Shown here: piece by piece, positions 17,813-27,391 of the stretch
Layout of the letters: each line of letters starts with the position of its first letter
Numbering within the stretch: position 1 is the first letter of the stretch
Assembly: GCF_025264665.1 (NCBI RefSeq)
Contig: NZ_CP073697.1
Span: forward strand, 4,197,501-4,261,500
Source: Edaphobacter flagellatus
GTDB taxonomy: Bacteria; Acidobacteriota; Terriglobia; Terriglobales; Acidobacteriaceae
Reading direction: 5' to 3'
DNA length: 64,000 nt
The notes under the pieces: model-generated
Databases searched by the model: none
Seen by the model: only the letters and a program-made list of their open reading frames with translations
What the model was told of the DNA's origin: nothing
Translations under genes and position numbers: made by a program

Positions 17813-20122
17813 ATGCATCATGTAGTAAGCGGGATAGCTTTGTTTGTTCAGGAGACGCCTTTTACTCCTGCCGTAACGGATGGAAGTGATGGAAGAGTCT
17901 GGCTTTGGGTGGCGCTGGGCGTGGGTGTGCTGGCCCTGCTTGCAGCCTTCATGCTGGCCCGTACAGTGATTGCGGCTGATACCGGCACAGCCGATATGCA
18001 ATTGATCTCAAATGCGATACGCGAGGGTGCCGAGGCATTCCTGCGCAGGCAGTACAGAACCATCGGCACGATCGCTGTCGTTCTGGCCATCGTGGTCTTC
18101 ATCGGTTACCACCTCTCCGACAGGACCGCTCCTTATGCGCTCAAGACAGTGATTAGTTTCCTCGTCGGTGCTCTCTGTTCCGCGGCTGCCGGATACACCG
18201 GCATGTACTGCTCCATCCGTGCCAACATCCGCACCGCCTCTGCCGCACGCTCCAGCCTCAACCAGGCGCTCCAGATGGCCCTGCGCGGAGGAGCCGTTAC
18301 CGGCCTCGTCGTTGTCGCGCTCTCGCTGCTTGGTGTCGGTATTCTCTTCCTCTTCTTCGGCGGCCTGGAGAACCCGCAGACGGTCCCCTACCAGCTCGTC
18401 GGCTTCGGCTTCGGAGCCTCCCTCGTCGCTCTCTTCGCCCAGCTCGGCGGAGGCATCTATACCAAGGCAGCCGACGTCGGCGCCGACCTCGTCGGTAAAG
18501 TCGAAGCCGGCATCCCCGAAGACGATCCACGCAACCCGGCCGTCATCGCCGACCTCGTCGGAGACAACGTTGGCGACTGCGCTGGGCGCGGTGCCGACCT
18601 CTTCGAATCGACCGCAGCCGAAAACGTCGGCGCCATGATCCTCGGCGCGGCGCTCTATCCTGTATTCGGCGTCAAGGGCATCCTCTTTCCGCTCATCGTT
18701 CACGCCATCAACCTGATCGCCAGCACAGCGGGCGTCTTCATTGTGAAGTCATCTGAGAACGAAGACCCGATGCACGCGCTCAATCGCGGCTTCTACCTCA
18801 CCTCCGGGCTCGCGCTTGCGGGCCTCGCCGGAGCGGTCTACACCATGCTCAACGGTCCTGGCGTCCAGCCGATGTGGCTGCTCGGCTGTGGCATCATCGG
18901 CCTCGGAACCGCATTCCTCTTCGTCTGGATCACCGAGTACTACACCGAATCCAACTTCCGCCCCGTCAAGTCCATCGCCGAGGCTTCGCTCACCGGCCCG
19001 GCCACCAACATCATCAGCGGCATTGCCGTCGGTATGGAAACTCCCGCTCTCCCCGTCATCGTCATCTCCGCCGCGCTGCTTCTCAGCTACTACTTTGGAG
19101 TGCGAGCCCTCGCAGGAATCTCCGGCGTTGGCGACTACGAAAAGGGAATCTACGGAACCGCGATTGCCACCATGGGCATGCTCAGTTGCGCGGCCTACAT
19201 CCTCGCAATGGACACCTTCGGCCCCATCACTGACAACGCCGGCGGCATCATCGAGATGTCGCATCAGCCGCATGAGATCCGCGAGCGTACCGATAAGCTC
19301 GACTCCGCAGGCAACACCACCAAGGCGCTCACCAAGGGCTACGCCATCGGCTCGGCATCGCTCGCAGCCTTTCTGCTCTTCTCGGCCTACCTTGAAGAGA
19401 TCAAGACCATCGTCGTCGATAAGGTCACACACGCAGGTGGCTATCTTCCCGATGGCTGGACCTTTTCCAACGTCAACCTCGCGCAGGTGCCCGTCTTCGT
19501 CGGCGCGTTGCTCGGCGCGATGCTGACCTATCTTTTCAGCTCGCTCGCTATCAAGGCCGTAGGACGCACGGCGCAGATGGTCGTGCAGGACGTGCGCGCG
19601 CAGTTCAAAGAGAACCCTGGCATCATGGAAGGAACCTCCAAGCCCGACTACGGACGCTGCGTCTCCATCGTTACCGGAGCCGCCCTGCGCGAGATGGTCG
19701 TTCCCGGCATCCTTGCCGTCGGACTTCCCGTAGCCGTCGGACTCATCTTCCGCCACTTCAGTGGCAGCTATCAGGCAAGTAACGCCATGTATGCTCCGGG
19801 CACCATCCTGCCTGTGCCTGCTATTGGAGGCAAGGCCGTCAATCTCGCCGGTGCTGAGGCCGTTGCGGGTCTTCTGATGGTGGGAACCATCTCCGGCGTC
19901 CTGCTGGCCATGCTGATGAACAACAGCGGCGGAGCCTGGGACAACGCGAAGAAGTTTATCGAGACCGGCCAGTACGGCGGCAAGAAGAGCGATGCCCACA
20001 AAGCAGCCGTTGTCGGCGATACCGTCGGCGATCCCTTCAAGGACACCGCCGGTCCAAGCCTTCACGTGCTCATCAAGCTGTTGGCGACAATTACTCTCGT
20101 CCTCGCACCATTGTTTGTCTAA
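17813..20122 (+). CDS. hppA: Membrane-bound proton-translocating pyrophosphatase
   Basis: Hydrolyses PPi and couples it to H+ export across the membrane. About 16 hydrophobic helices over 769 residues. The active-site helices are recognisable: DVGADLVGK at 221-229, then GDNVGDCAGRGADLFES, and the C-terminal DNAKKFIE and GDTVGDPFKDTAGPS motifs. At the K+-dependence position the sequence reads GNTTKALTKG, with K504 where K+-dependent enzymes have Ala. This predicts the K+-independent subfamily. AAGGAG stands nine bases before the ATG. A long hairpin precedes the gene and a strong terminator follows it, so it is likely monocistronic. Supports energy conservation under low ATP. Confidence 0.96.
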   Translation: MHHVVSGIALFVQETPFTPAVTDGSDGRVWLWVALGVGVLALLAAFMLARTVIAADTGTADMQLISNAIREGAEAFLRRQYRTIGTIAVVLAIVVFIGYHLSDRTAPYALKTVISFLVGALCSAAAGYTGMYCSIRANIRTASAARSSLNQALQMALRGGAVTGLVVVALSLLGVGILFLFFGGLENPQTVPYQLVGFGFGASLVALFAQLGGGIYTKAADVGADLVGKVEAGIPEDDPRNPAVIADLVGDNVGDCAGRGADLFESTAAENVGAMILGAALYPVFGVKGILFPLIVHAINLIASTAGVFIVKSSENEDPMHALNRGFYLTSGLALAGLAGAVYTMLNGPGVQPMWLLGCGIIGLGTAFLFVWITEYYTESNFRPVKSIAEASLTGPATNIISGIAVGMETPALPVIVISAALLLSYYFGVRALAGISGVGDYEKGIYGTAIATMGMLSCAAYILAMDTFGPITDNAGGIIEMSHQPHEIRERTDKLDSAGNTTKALTKGYAIGSASLAAFLLFSAYLEEIKTIVVDKVTHAGGYLPDGWTFSNVNLAQVPVFVGALLGAMLTYLFSSLAIKAVGRTAQMVVQDVRAQFKENPGIMEGTSKPDYGRCVSIVTGAALREMVVPGILAVGLPVAVGLIFRHFSGSYQASNAMYAPGTILPVPAIGGKAVNLAGAEAVAGLLMVGTISGVLLAMLMNNSGGAWDNAKKFIETGQYGGKKSDAHKAAVVGDTVGDPFKDTAGPSLHVLIKLLATITLVLAPLFV

Positions 20123-20155
20123 CGTTGCAGCCAGACGAAATCGTCAGTCAACAAG

Positions 20156-20195
20156 GGAGCGGCCATTCAAAGTGGTCGCTCCTCTTTTTATTTTT
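20156..20195 (+). terminator. Rho-independent terminator after hppA
   Basis: GGAGCGGCCA at 20156-20165 pairs with TGGTCGCTCC at 20173-20182 (10 bp, one G-T), loop of seven, followed by TCTTTTTATTTTT. About 35 bases past the hppA stop. Confidence 0.88.
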
Positions 20196-20326
20196 AAGAA
20201 CCGTTTTATACCTTTCAAACATCGCCTTTTGTATATCCTGCATATCTTTTCGGTGAGGCCAATCCGCTGGATTAACCGGTACAATCTTCTTCGGCAGTGC
20301 TCGTCCGGGCTGCCGAGGGTAGGTGC

Positions 20327-22513
20327 ATGGCTCGTCAGTCTTCAAGCAGCGTAGTGGAAAAGAAAAAATCCGCAGACGTCGTCGCAGGAACATCGTTGAC
20401 GCGTGAGCAGTTAGTGGAGTTCTACCGGCTGATGTATCTCTCGCGTCGCACCGACGACCGCGAGATCGTACTCAAGCGCCAGCAGAAGATCTTCTTCCAG
20501 ATATCCTGTGCGGGCCACGAAGCTCTGCTCGTCGCGGCAGCCATGGCCATGCGTCCCGGCTATGACTGGTTCTTTCCCTACTATCGCGACCGCGCACTCT
20601 GCCTCGCATTGGGCAACACCGTCGAAGATCAATTGCTGCAGGCCGTCGGTGCCGCCGACGATCCCGCAAGCGGCGGACGCCAGATGCCGTCGCACTGGTC
20701 CAGCCCGAAGCTGCACATCGTCAATCCCTCGTCGTCCACTGCAACGCAGTGCCTGCACGCCGTGGGCTGCGCCGAGGCTGGCCGCTACTTCTCGAAGCAT
20801 CCCGAGGCTGCTGCAAAGCACGAAGGCGACTACCGCCAGTTCAAGAACGTCAGCTTCCACGGCGACGAAGTCGTCTACACCTCCATCGGCGAAGGCTCCA
20901 CCAGCCAGGGTGAGTTCTGGGAGTCGCTCAACACTGCCAGCAACGGCAAGCTGCCCGTCCTCTACGTCGTCGAAGACAACGGCTACGCCATCTCCACCCC
21001 GGTCGAAGCCAACACGCCCGGCGGAAACATCTCGCGGCTCGTCGCCAATTTCCCGAACTTCCACTTCGCCGAGATCGACGGCACCGATCCCATCGCCAGC
21101 TACAACGCGATGGTCGAAGCCGTAGCCTGGTGCCGCGCCGGCAAGGGCCCTGCGCTCGTACATGGACATGTCATCCGTCCCTACTCGCACTCACTCTCTG
21201 ACGATGAGCGGCTTTATCGCTCCGCCGCCGAGCTCGAAGCCGACGCACTGCGCGACCCCATCTCACGCATGCAGATGTGGCTGCTGCGTGAAGGCATCCT
21301 CGATGCCGAAGCGATCAATCGTCTCGAGCGTCAGGTCGACGAAGAAGTGCAGCGTGCGGCCGACAAGGCTGTCATTGCTAAACTGCCCACACCGGACACC
21401 ATCCTTAAGCACGTCTACTCCGAAGACCTCACGCCGATGGACGCTCGCTTCGACCGCGAGCCTGAGAAGACGGCCGACTCCAGTGAGCGCACCATGGCCG
21501 ATCTCATCAACGCCTGCCTCAAAGACGAGATGCGGCGCGATCCGCGTATCGTCGTCTTCGGCGAAGATGTCGCCGACGCCACACGCGACGAGCCTTTGCG
21601 CGAAGGCAAGCTGAAAGGGAAGGGAGGCGTCTTCAAGCTCACTTCCGGTCTCCAGCTTGAGTTCGGCAACGACCGCGTCTGGAACTCGCCGCTCGCCGAA
21701 GCCAACATCGTAGGCCGCGCCATCGGCATGGCCGTCCGCGGCCTCAAGCCCGTTGTCGAGATTCAGTTCTTCGACTACATCTGGCCCGCAATGCACCAGA
21801 TGCGCAACGAGCTCTCCGTTCTCCGCTGGCGCTCCAATGGAACCTTCAGCTGCCCGCTCGTCATGCGCGTTCCCATCGGCGGCTATCTCACCGGAGGCTC
21901 CATCTATCACTCGCAGTCCGGCGAAAGCATCTTCACGCACACGCCCGGCGTGCGTATCGTCATGCCGTCGAACGCGCTCGATGCACTCGGTCTGCTGCGC
22001 ACCGCCATTCGCTGCGACGACCCCGTGCTCTTCCTTGAGCACAAGCGCCTCTACCGCGAAACCTTCGGCCGTGCCGTCTATCCCGGCCCGGACTACACCA
22101 TCCCCTTCGGCAAGGCTCGAATCGCGCGCTCCGGCAAAGACGTCACCGTGATCACCTACGGAGCCGTCGTTCCACGCGCACTCCAGGCCGCACAAAAGAT
22201 CCACCGCGACAAAGGCATCGACGTCGAAGTCATCGACCTGCGCTCCCTCTCTCCTTACGATTGGGAAGCCATCGCCGAAAGCGTACGCAAGACCAACCGC
22301 GTTATCGTTGCGCACGAAGATATGATGAGCTGGGGCTACGGAGCCGAGATCGCCGCGCGTATTGCCGACGAGCTCTTCCACGATCTCGATGCTCCCGTTC
22401 GTCGCGTCGCCGCCATGGATACCTTCGTGGCCTATCAGCCGCTGCTCGAAGACGTTATCCTGCCCCAACCGGAGGATCTGTACCGCGCCATCGGCGACCT
22501 GGCAGCGTTCTAA
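20327..22513 (+). CDS. Fused alpha/beta 2-oxo acid dehydrogenase E1 component
   Basis: A single chain of 728 residues joining the alpha and beta subunits of a thiamine-diphosphate E1 enzyme. The first half has the TPP motif G188-E-G followed by the [10 protein letters not shown] segment, and [13 protein letters not shown]; the second half starts near residue 390 ([13 protein letters not shown]) with [23 protein letters not shown] and the C-terminal DLRSLSPYD of transketolase C domains. By similarity it should decarboxylate a branched-chain 2-oxo acid (isovalerate type) or pyruvate. No E2 or E3 gene is near. ATG 20327 is preferred because GAGG lies nine bases upstream; a GTG at 20297 is in frame but less well placed. 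Confidence 0.88.
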   Translation: MARQSSSSVVEKKKSADVVAGTSLTREQLVEFYRLMYLSRRTDDREIVLKRQQKIFFQISCAGHEALLVAAAMAMRPGYDWFFPYYRDRALCLALGNTVEDQLLQAVGAADDPASGGRQMPSHWSSPKLHIVNPSSSTATQCLHAVGCAEAGRYFSKHPEAAAKHEGDYRQFKNVSFHGDEVVYTSIGEGSTSQGEFWESLNTASNGKLPVLYVVEDNGYAISTPVEANTPGGNISRLVANFPNFHFAEIDGTDPIASYNAMVEAVAWCRAGKGPALVHGHVIRPYSHSLSDDERLYRSAAELEADALRDPISRMQMWLLREGILDAEAINRLERQVDEEVQRAADKAVIAKLPTPDTILKHVYSEDLTPMDARFDREPEKTADSSERTMADLINACLKDEMRRDPRIVVFGEDVADATRDEPLREGKLKGKGGVFKLTSGLQLEFGNDRVWNSPLAEANIVGRAIGMAVRGLKPVVEIQFFDYIWPAMHQMRNELSVLRWRSNGTFSCPLVMRVPIGGYLTGGSIYHSQSGESIFTHTPGVRIVMPSNALDALGLLRTAIRCDDPVLFLEHKRLYRETFGRAVYPGPDYTIPFGKARIARSGKDVTVITYGAVVPRALQAAQKIHRDKGIDVEVIDLRSLSPYDWEAIAESVRKTNRVIVAHEDMMSWGYGAEIAARIADELFHDLDAPVRRVAAMDTFVAYQPLLEDVILPQPEDLYRAIGDLAAF

Positions 22514-22609
22514 GTCCGCTTTCAACGCCTACGAACGCAACTGCCGCTCCATGCGCGTGTCAGTACCTGTGCAGCCCACGTTCGCTTCCGGCGCGGCAAG
22601 GGGAAAAGT

Positions 22610-24766
22610 ATGTCTCACGTGAAGTCTTTCAGCCGCCGCATCCACAGCTCGTTTGAGGCCGGCATAGCCACCGGCCTCTGCGCTCTGCTGCTCCTGCAGC
22701 CTCTGCCCGCTTCAGCCGCAAAGAAGAAAAAGATACCCCCAAGCACGCAACTCCAGAGCGACGAACGCATCCTGCACGCGCTTAACCGCTTCACCTTCGG
22801 CCCGCGCCCCGGCGACATCGACCGCGTCCGCCAGATCGGCCTCGACCGCTGGTTCGACCAGCAGCTTCACCCCGCCAAAATCGACGACTCCGCCCTCGAC
22901 GCCCGCCTCGACAGCTTTCCCGCCATGAAGCTCCAGCAAGCCGAGCTTCTCCACCGCTATCCCAGCCCGCAGGTTCTCCGTCAGGTGATGGACGGCCGCC
23001 TCCCCATGCCCACCGACCCTGTCGAAGCTGCCATCTACCGCGACGGCATCGCCCGCTATCAGCAGGCCAAGGCCAAACAGGATGCCGCGCAGAAGTCTGC
23101 CGAGATGGCGAAGAACGATCCACAATCCATGAACAAGGCAGACGACGATCAAGTCACGGCATTCCCCGGTGACCGAGTCGATCCCGCAACGCCCGCCATG
23201 TCTGCCCACGAAGAGCAGCTCTACTCCGGCCTCGAAGCCATCAAGATCGTCAACCTCCCGCCCGAGCAGAGGATGCAGCGCATCCTCTCCATGACTCCCG
23301 CCGAGCTCGCCGTCTTCCGCCGCAGCCTCACTCCCGCCGAACTCGCCGCCGCCGGTGAAGGACTCACCCCGCAGCAACGTGAAATCCTCATGGCCCTTGG
23401 CGGAGGCCCGCGTCTCGTCGGCTCCGAAGTCCTCGCCACGCGTCTCATCCGGGACGTCTACTCCGAACGCCAGCTCGAAGCCGTCATGACCGACTTCTGG
23501 CTCAACCACTTCAACGTCTACATTCGCAAGAACCAGAACGAGCCTTACCTCCTTCCCGCCTACGAGCGCGACACCATCCGTCCGCACGCTCTCGGCAAGT
23601 TTGAAGACCTCCTCGTCACCACCGCCAAAAGCCCCGCGATGCTGCTCTATCTCGACAACGCACAGAGCATCGGCCCCAACTCCATCGCTGCCACACGAGG
23701 AGCCCGAGCCCGCGCCTTGATGCCCGCGAACCCCGCGGCCAAAGGACGCCCACAAGGACTCAACGAAAACTATGCCCGCGAGCTGATGGAGCTCCACACC
23801 CTCGGCGTCAACGGCGGTTACACGCAGGCCGACGTCACGCAAGTTGCACGCGTCTTTACTGGTTGGACTGTCGAGCCTCTCCGCAACGGCGAGTTCCAGT
23901 TCGAAGAGCGCCGTCACGAGCCCGGCACCAAAACCGTTCTCGGCACGCAGATCCACGAAGGCGGCGAGCGCGAAGGACTCCAGGTGCTGCACATGCTGGC
24001 CACCAGTCCGGCTACTGCAAAATTTGTCTCCCGCAAACTCGCCATCCGCTTCGTCAGCGACGATCCGCCACAGTCGCTCATCGACGCCATGTCCGCCGCC
24101 TGGCTCGCCAGCAACGGAGATATCGCCACTGTCCTGCGGACCATGTTTGACGCACCCGAGTTCTGGTCACAGCAGGTCTACCGCGCCAAGATGAAGACGC
24201 CGCTTGAATTCGTCGTCTCCTCGCTTCGCGCCAGCAACGCCGACGTCACCAACCCGCTCCCGCTCGTCAACGCACTCGACCGCCTGGGCATGCCTCTCTA
24301 CGGCATGCAGACGCCCAATGGCTACAGCTGGCTCGCCGAGCCCTGGGTCTCGACCGGCGCACTCGTCAATCGCATGAACTTCTCCATCACCCTCGCGGGC
24401 GAACGCGTCGGTGGAACCTACATCGACTGGACATCGCTTCTCGCAGCTTCTCCCGCGCAGGTAAAGCCCGCCGCCATGGACGACACGACTTCTTCCGCAT
24501 CCGCAAAGGAGTCGCAGTTGGAAAAACTTCTCCTCGGTCAGCCTGCCTCCGAGCAAACCCGCTCAACAGTGCTCAATCAGATCGATTCGCAAGCCACACA
24601 GCAGGAAGCAGAAAAGCAGTTTGGCATTCGCACCCGCGATGTCGAGCCGATGGGAGCCATCCTCAACGCGGCCGCTCCGGCACAACCGCCGCGTCCTCCA
24701 GTCGATCGTGAAGCTGCCACAATGGCCGGCCTGTTACTAGGCTCTCCCGAATTCCAGCGCCGCTAA
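22610..24766 (+). CDS. DUF1800 domain secreted protein
   Basis: A 718-residue exported protein of the DUF1800 family (PF08811). Signal peptide at about 18-38 (ATGLCALLLLQPLPASA). The family region runs from about 55 (ALNRFTFGPRPGDIDRV) through FWLNHFNVY, ARELMELHTLGVNGGYTQAD, VARVFTGW and FVSRKLAIRFVSD. A 90-residue Gln/Ala/Asp-rich stretch with PAELAVFRR repeats is inserted near 140-260. DUF1800 genes are regularly paired with DUF1501 genes, as here (next gene downstream). The biochemical role is not established; roles in export or surface structure have been suggested for the pair. The C-terminus carries a low-complexity tail ending LLLGSPEFQRR. Confidence 0.88.
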   Translation: MSHVKSFSRRIHSSFEAGIATGLCALLLLQPLPASAAKKKKIPPSTQLQSDERILHALNRFTFGPRPGDIDRVRQIGLDRWFDQQLHPAKIDDSALDARLDSFPAMKLQQAELLHRYPSPQVLRQVMDGRLPMPTDPVEAAIYRDGIARYQQAKAKQDAAQKSAEMAKNDPQSMNKADDDQVTAFPGDRVDPATPAMSAHEEQLYSGLEAIKIVNLPPEQRMQRILSMTPAELAVFRRSLTPAELAAAGEGLTPQQREILMALGGGPRLVGSEVLATRLIRDVYSERQLEAVMTDFWLNHFNVYIRKNQNEPYLLPAYERDTIRPHALGKFEDLLVTTAKSPAMLLYLDNAQSIGPNSIAATRGARARALMPANPAAKGRPQGLNENYARELMELHTLGVNGGYTQADVTQVARVFTGWTVEPLRNGEFQFEERRHEPGTKTVLGTQIHEGGEREGLQVLHMLATSPATAKFVSRKLAIRFVSDDPPQSLIDAMSAAWLASNGDIATVLRTMFDAPEFWSQQVYRAKMKTPLEFVVSSLRASNADVTNPLPLVNALDRLGMPLYGMQTPNGYSWLAEPWVSTGALVNRMNFSITLAGERVGGTYIDWTSLLAASPAQVKPAAMDDTTSSASAKESQLEKLLLGQPASEQTRSTVLNQIDSQATQQEAEKQFGIRTRDVEPMGAILNAAAPAQPPRPPVDREAATMAGLLLGSPEFQRR

Positions 24767-24802
24767 GGAGGCGCATCGACATATCTGGTTGACTTGAATG
24801 AT

Positions 24803-24940
24803 GTGTCATTCCGAGCGAAGGCCATAGGCCGAAGCCGAGGAACCTCCGCATTTCGTATCGGGCAGGCATGAATCTCGATGCCGCCCACACCGTGTCATTC
24901 TGAGCGGAACATAGCCGAATCGAAGGATCTGCGGTTTCCC
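24803..24940. repeat. Two copies of a dispersed intergenic repeat
   Basis: TGTCATTCCGAGCGAAGG begins copy 1 (24803-24852) and TGTCATTCTGAGCGGAAC begins copy 2 (24893-24940). Both continue with a CGAA-x-CGA(A/G)GGA(A/T)CT-type core and a T/C-rich end. They occupy most of the 314-base gap between the DUF1800 and DUF1501 genes. Related fragments recur at 26534-26564 and 26641-26676. From general knowledge similar CATTCTGAGCG elements are scattered through genomes of this group; no coding capacity is seen. Confidence 0.65.
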
Positions 24941-25080
24941 AGTACCCGCAAGGATGGTCGTGTAAGTGACATAAGCACCCTTCAGGAATCCGGGAAGATA
25001 AGCGAAACTTACTGATCAGGAGCGAGTTTCTACAGAGTAGGATATAGGCCCAAGATACAAGGCCCCAGGGAGAGAAGAAA

Positions 25081-26337
25081 ATGCCCAGCAACTCCGGAAT
25101 CACAAGACGAGGCTTCATGAAGGGTGGTGCGCTTGCGCTGGTTGGGACCTCCACCATTCCCAGCTTCCTCTCTCGTAGCGTCCTGGCCGAGGTCACCACG
25201 GCGGCTGCCAATCATAAGAAGCTTGTCATCCTCTTCCAGCGCGGTGCTGCCGACGGACTCAACATTGTCGTGCCCTACCGCGAGCCCAACTACTACGCCA
25301 TGCGGCCCTTCATCGCCATCAAGCAGAACGAGGTCCTCAACCTCGACGGCTTCTTCGGTCTGCATCCCGCTATGGCCTCCTTCAAGCCTCTCTACGAGCA
25401 GGGCCATCTAGCCATCGTTCACGCCGCTGGCTCTCCCGACTCCACCCGTTCGCACTTCGACGCACAGGACTACATGGAGAGCGGCACGCCCGGTGTGAAA
25501 TCCACCGACGACGGTTGGCTGAACCGCGCCCTCCAGGCCGAGCCGCTCGCCAGCAAGCCCTCCGCCTTCCGCGCCGTCGCCCTCGGAACCCAGGTGCCTC
25601 GTACCTTGCAGGGCAAAGTCTCCGCCATCGCCGTCAACAACCTCGCCGACTTCTCCGTCGCCGGACGCGGCCCGCAGACCTCACCCATTTCCAACGCCTT
25701 TCAGGCCATGTACGACTCCAGCTCCGACTCCATCCTCCACGGCACCGGGCAGGAGACCTTCGAAGCCGTCAAGATGCTCAAGGCCGCCAACCCGGCCAAA
25801 TATCAGCCCGCTGCCGGCGTCACCTACCCAAACACTCCGTTTGGCAACAGCCTCAAGCAGATCGCCCAGCTTCTTAAAGCCAACCTCGGCGTCGAGGCCG
25901 CCTTCTCCGACATCGGCGGCTGGGACACCCACCAGAACCAGGGCAACGTCAACGGCCAGCTCGCCAACCGCCTCCGCGAGTTCTCCGACACCATCGCTGC
26001 CTTCTGGCGCGACATGGGCGATGACGCCCAGAACATCACCCTCGTGACGATGTCTGAGTTCGGCCGTACCGCACGCCAGAACGGTACCGGCGGAACCGAT
26101 CACGGACACGCCAACGTCATGTTCGTCCTCGGCGGCCAGGTTCGTGGAGGCAAGGTCTACGGCAAGTGGCCCGGCCTCGCCAACGAGCAGCTTAACGAGG
26201 GGCGTGACCTCGCCGTCACCACCGACTTCCGCCGTGTCCTCGGCGAAGCCGCCTATAAAACCCTCGGCTCCCGTAATCTGGATCTTGTTTTCCCCGGCGG
26301 CAAGGTCGATCCCTCCCAGTTCCTCAACATCGTCTAA
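25081..26337 (+). CDS. DUF1501 domain Tat-exported protein
   Basis: 418 residues with a twin-arginine signal, R9-R10 in TRRGFMKGGALALVG, so it should be exported folded. The body fits the DUF1501 family (PF07394), with alkaline-phosphatase-like fold features: LVILFQRGAADGLNIVVPY, DSTRSHFDAQDYMESG, GGWDTHQNQG, MSEFGRT and the GTDHGHAN metal-type motif near 330. The reaction is unknown, although these residues suggest a metal-dependent hydrolase or sulfatase-like enzyme. It forms the usual pair with the upstream DUF1800 gene. A long hairpin follows the stop. Confidence 0.88.
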   Translation: MPSNSGITRRGFMKGGALALVGTSTIPSFLSRSVLAEVTTAAANHKKLVILFQRGAADGLNIVVPYREPNYYAMRPFIAIKQNEVLNLDGFFGLHPAMASFKPLYEQGHLAIVHAAGSPDSTRSHFDAQDYMESGTPGVKSTDDGWLNRALQAEPLASKPSAFRAVALGTQVPRTLQGKVSAIAVNNLADFSVAGRGPQTSPISNAFQAMYDSSSDSILHGTGQETFEAVKMLKAANPAKYQPAAGVTYPNTPFGNSLKQIAQLLKANLGVEAAFSDIGGWDTHQNQGNVNGQLANRLREFSDTIAAFWRDMGDDAQNITLVTMSEFGRTARQNGTGGTDHGHANVMFVLGGQVRGGKVYGKWPGLANEQLNEGRDLAVTTDFRRVLGEAAYKTLGSRNLDLVFPGGKVDPSQFLNIV

Positions 26338-26372
26338 AATAGCTATCTAACTGATTCTGCGTGATATTTTCC

Positions 26373-26423
26373 ACAACCCTTACCGGGACCCGGTAGGGGT
26401 TGTCTGTCTTGATACATTTTTTT
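26373..26423 (+). terminator. Long terminator-like hairpin after the DUF1501 gene
   Basis: A 14-bp stem (26373-26386 with 26390-26403, one G-T pair) closes on a three-base loop. T runs appear only about 10 bases later (TACATTTTTTT), so it may work as a Rho-independent terminator with a delayed U tract or as a 3'-end-protecting structure. Confidence 0.7.
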
Positions 26424-26579
26424 GAATATGAGCCATCATTCAATTCAAAAAAATGGAAAACCCGCACAACTTTTATCGCACACCAGCGTCTTATTGAATG
26501 TAACAAGCAATTGCCGAGGTTAGCAGTTCCCACAGCTTCGGTTTCCCATATCCGCAAGGCAACTTCCCCACCAATATGA

Positions 26580-26611
26580 GGCCCTCAGAACACCGAGGGC
26601 CTTCTCTCCTT
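26580..26611 (+). terminator. Orphan terminator-like hairpin 1
   Basis: GGCCCTC at 26580-26586 and GAGGGCC at 26595-26601, loop of eight, followed by TTCTCTCCTT. It is about 240 bases past the nearest + strand stop codon, so it does not obviously end a protein gene. Confidence 0.5.
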
Positions 26612-26789
26612 AAAGCTCCAACTCGATAAACGCCCGCCCGCGCATAGCGGAGTCGAAGGACTGCGATACCCAAACCTTGTCAAGCCCCACAAAATCTCAA
26701 ATCATTCATTATAAATGGGATAAAGTTCAGAAAAAGTGCCGATTTGCCTCGGTCGCTTTGCTACACTTTAAACATAGACAAAACATACA

Positions 26790-26818
26790 GTTAGCCCCGG
26801 CATCATGCCGGGGCTAAC
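26790..26818. terminator. Orphan 13-bp perfect hairpin
   Basis: GTTAGCCCCGGCA (26790-26802) and TGCCGGGGCTAAC (26806-26818) pair perfectly around TCA. The T tract behind it is interrupted (TCCTTCTG). About 115 bases beyond the stop of the minus-strand DoxX gene and far from any + gene; could terminate DoxX distally or a small RNA. Confidence 0.5.
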
Positions 26819-26934
26819 TCCTTCTGAATCAATATTTTGATGTTAACTCGCCTGTTTTGAATATTTTACCTTGTTGAAATCCGGCAAGTCGAAGAAAATA
26901 AACGCCTTGTTTGAAAAGATAGGGGGAGGGGGGA

Positions 26935-27360
26935 CTAGCTAAGCCCAAACCGCCGGTCCATCGCGCAGGCGCCTGCTCCATAAAAGAAAAGCATCACCGC
27001 GATCGCCAGTAACGCCAGCGAATACTCCGATCCGGCATAGCCGTGATGCCGATTTACCATCACAATCGCGACCAGCATGTTGACCGCGACCAGGAACGCC
27101 GCAAACCGAGTCAGAAGCCCCAGCACCAGCAGAATGCCGCCAACAAACTCTGTCAGCGCCGAAACGATTCCCAACCAGTAGGGAAGTCCCAGCGAAGCAA
27201 CATAATGGCTGTGTCGCTCCAGCGCCGAAAACATATTGCCTCCGTGAAAACCGCCCGCCGGAATCACCTTGCTGTAACCGTGATAGATCATCGCCGCACC
27301 CAGCACCAGTCGCATCAGAAGCGCGCCCCAGGGCTGCAGATTATTCAGTGTCTTGGACAT
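26935..27360 (-). CDS. DoxX family membrane protein
   Basis: A 141-residue protein with four hydrophobic helices. Landmarks of DoxX/DoxD-like proteins are MRLVLGAAMIYHGYSKV in the first helix, FVGGILLVLGLLTRFAAFLVAVNM in the middle and LALLAIAVMLFFYGAGAC before the C-terminus. DoxX-like proteins are poorly defined; some form part of thiosulfate:quinone oxidoreductases, others associate with redox stress complexes. The ATG at 27360 (MSKTLNN) is taken because longer frames run into the end of the preceding hydrolase gene. It lies 31 bases after that gene, probably in the same transcript. Confidence 0.8.
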   Translation of the reverse strand: MSKTLNNLQPWGALLMRLVLGAAMIYHGYSKVIPAGGFHGGNMFSALERHSHYVASLGLPYWLGIVSALTEFVGGILLVLGLLTRFAAFLVAVNMLVAIVMVNRHHGYAGSEYSLALLAIAVMLFFYGAGACAMDRRFGLS

Positions 27361-27391
27361 ATAACCTGAGGCTAAACCGGATCGGCAGACC

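Larger units (their letters stand above)
26424..26934. other. Gene-poor region with repeat remnants and hairpins
   Basis: About 510 bases lacking a credible protein gene and visibly more AT-rich than its surroundings. It contains two degenerate copies of the dispersed repeat (26534-26564, 26641-26676), a terminator-like hairpin at 26580-26601, a very strong 13-bp hairpin at 26790-26818, and a G-rich tract near 26921-26932. A small RNA ending in one of these hairpins is possible. Confidence 0.4.

Noticed and set aside
18749..20065. Long minus-strand frame antisense to hppA
   Set aside because: Gly/Asp/Glu-biased mirror of a GC-rich real gene; the pyrophosphatase frame is clear.
22712..23992. 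Long minus-strand frame antisense to the DUF1800 gene
   Set aside because: Composition typical of a complementary-strand artefact; no start signal and the DUF1800 frame is intact.
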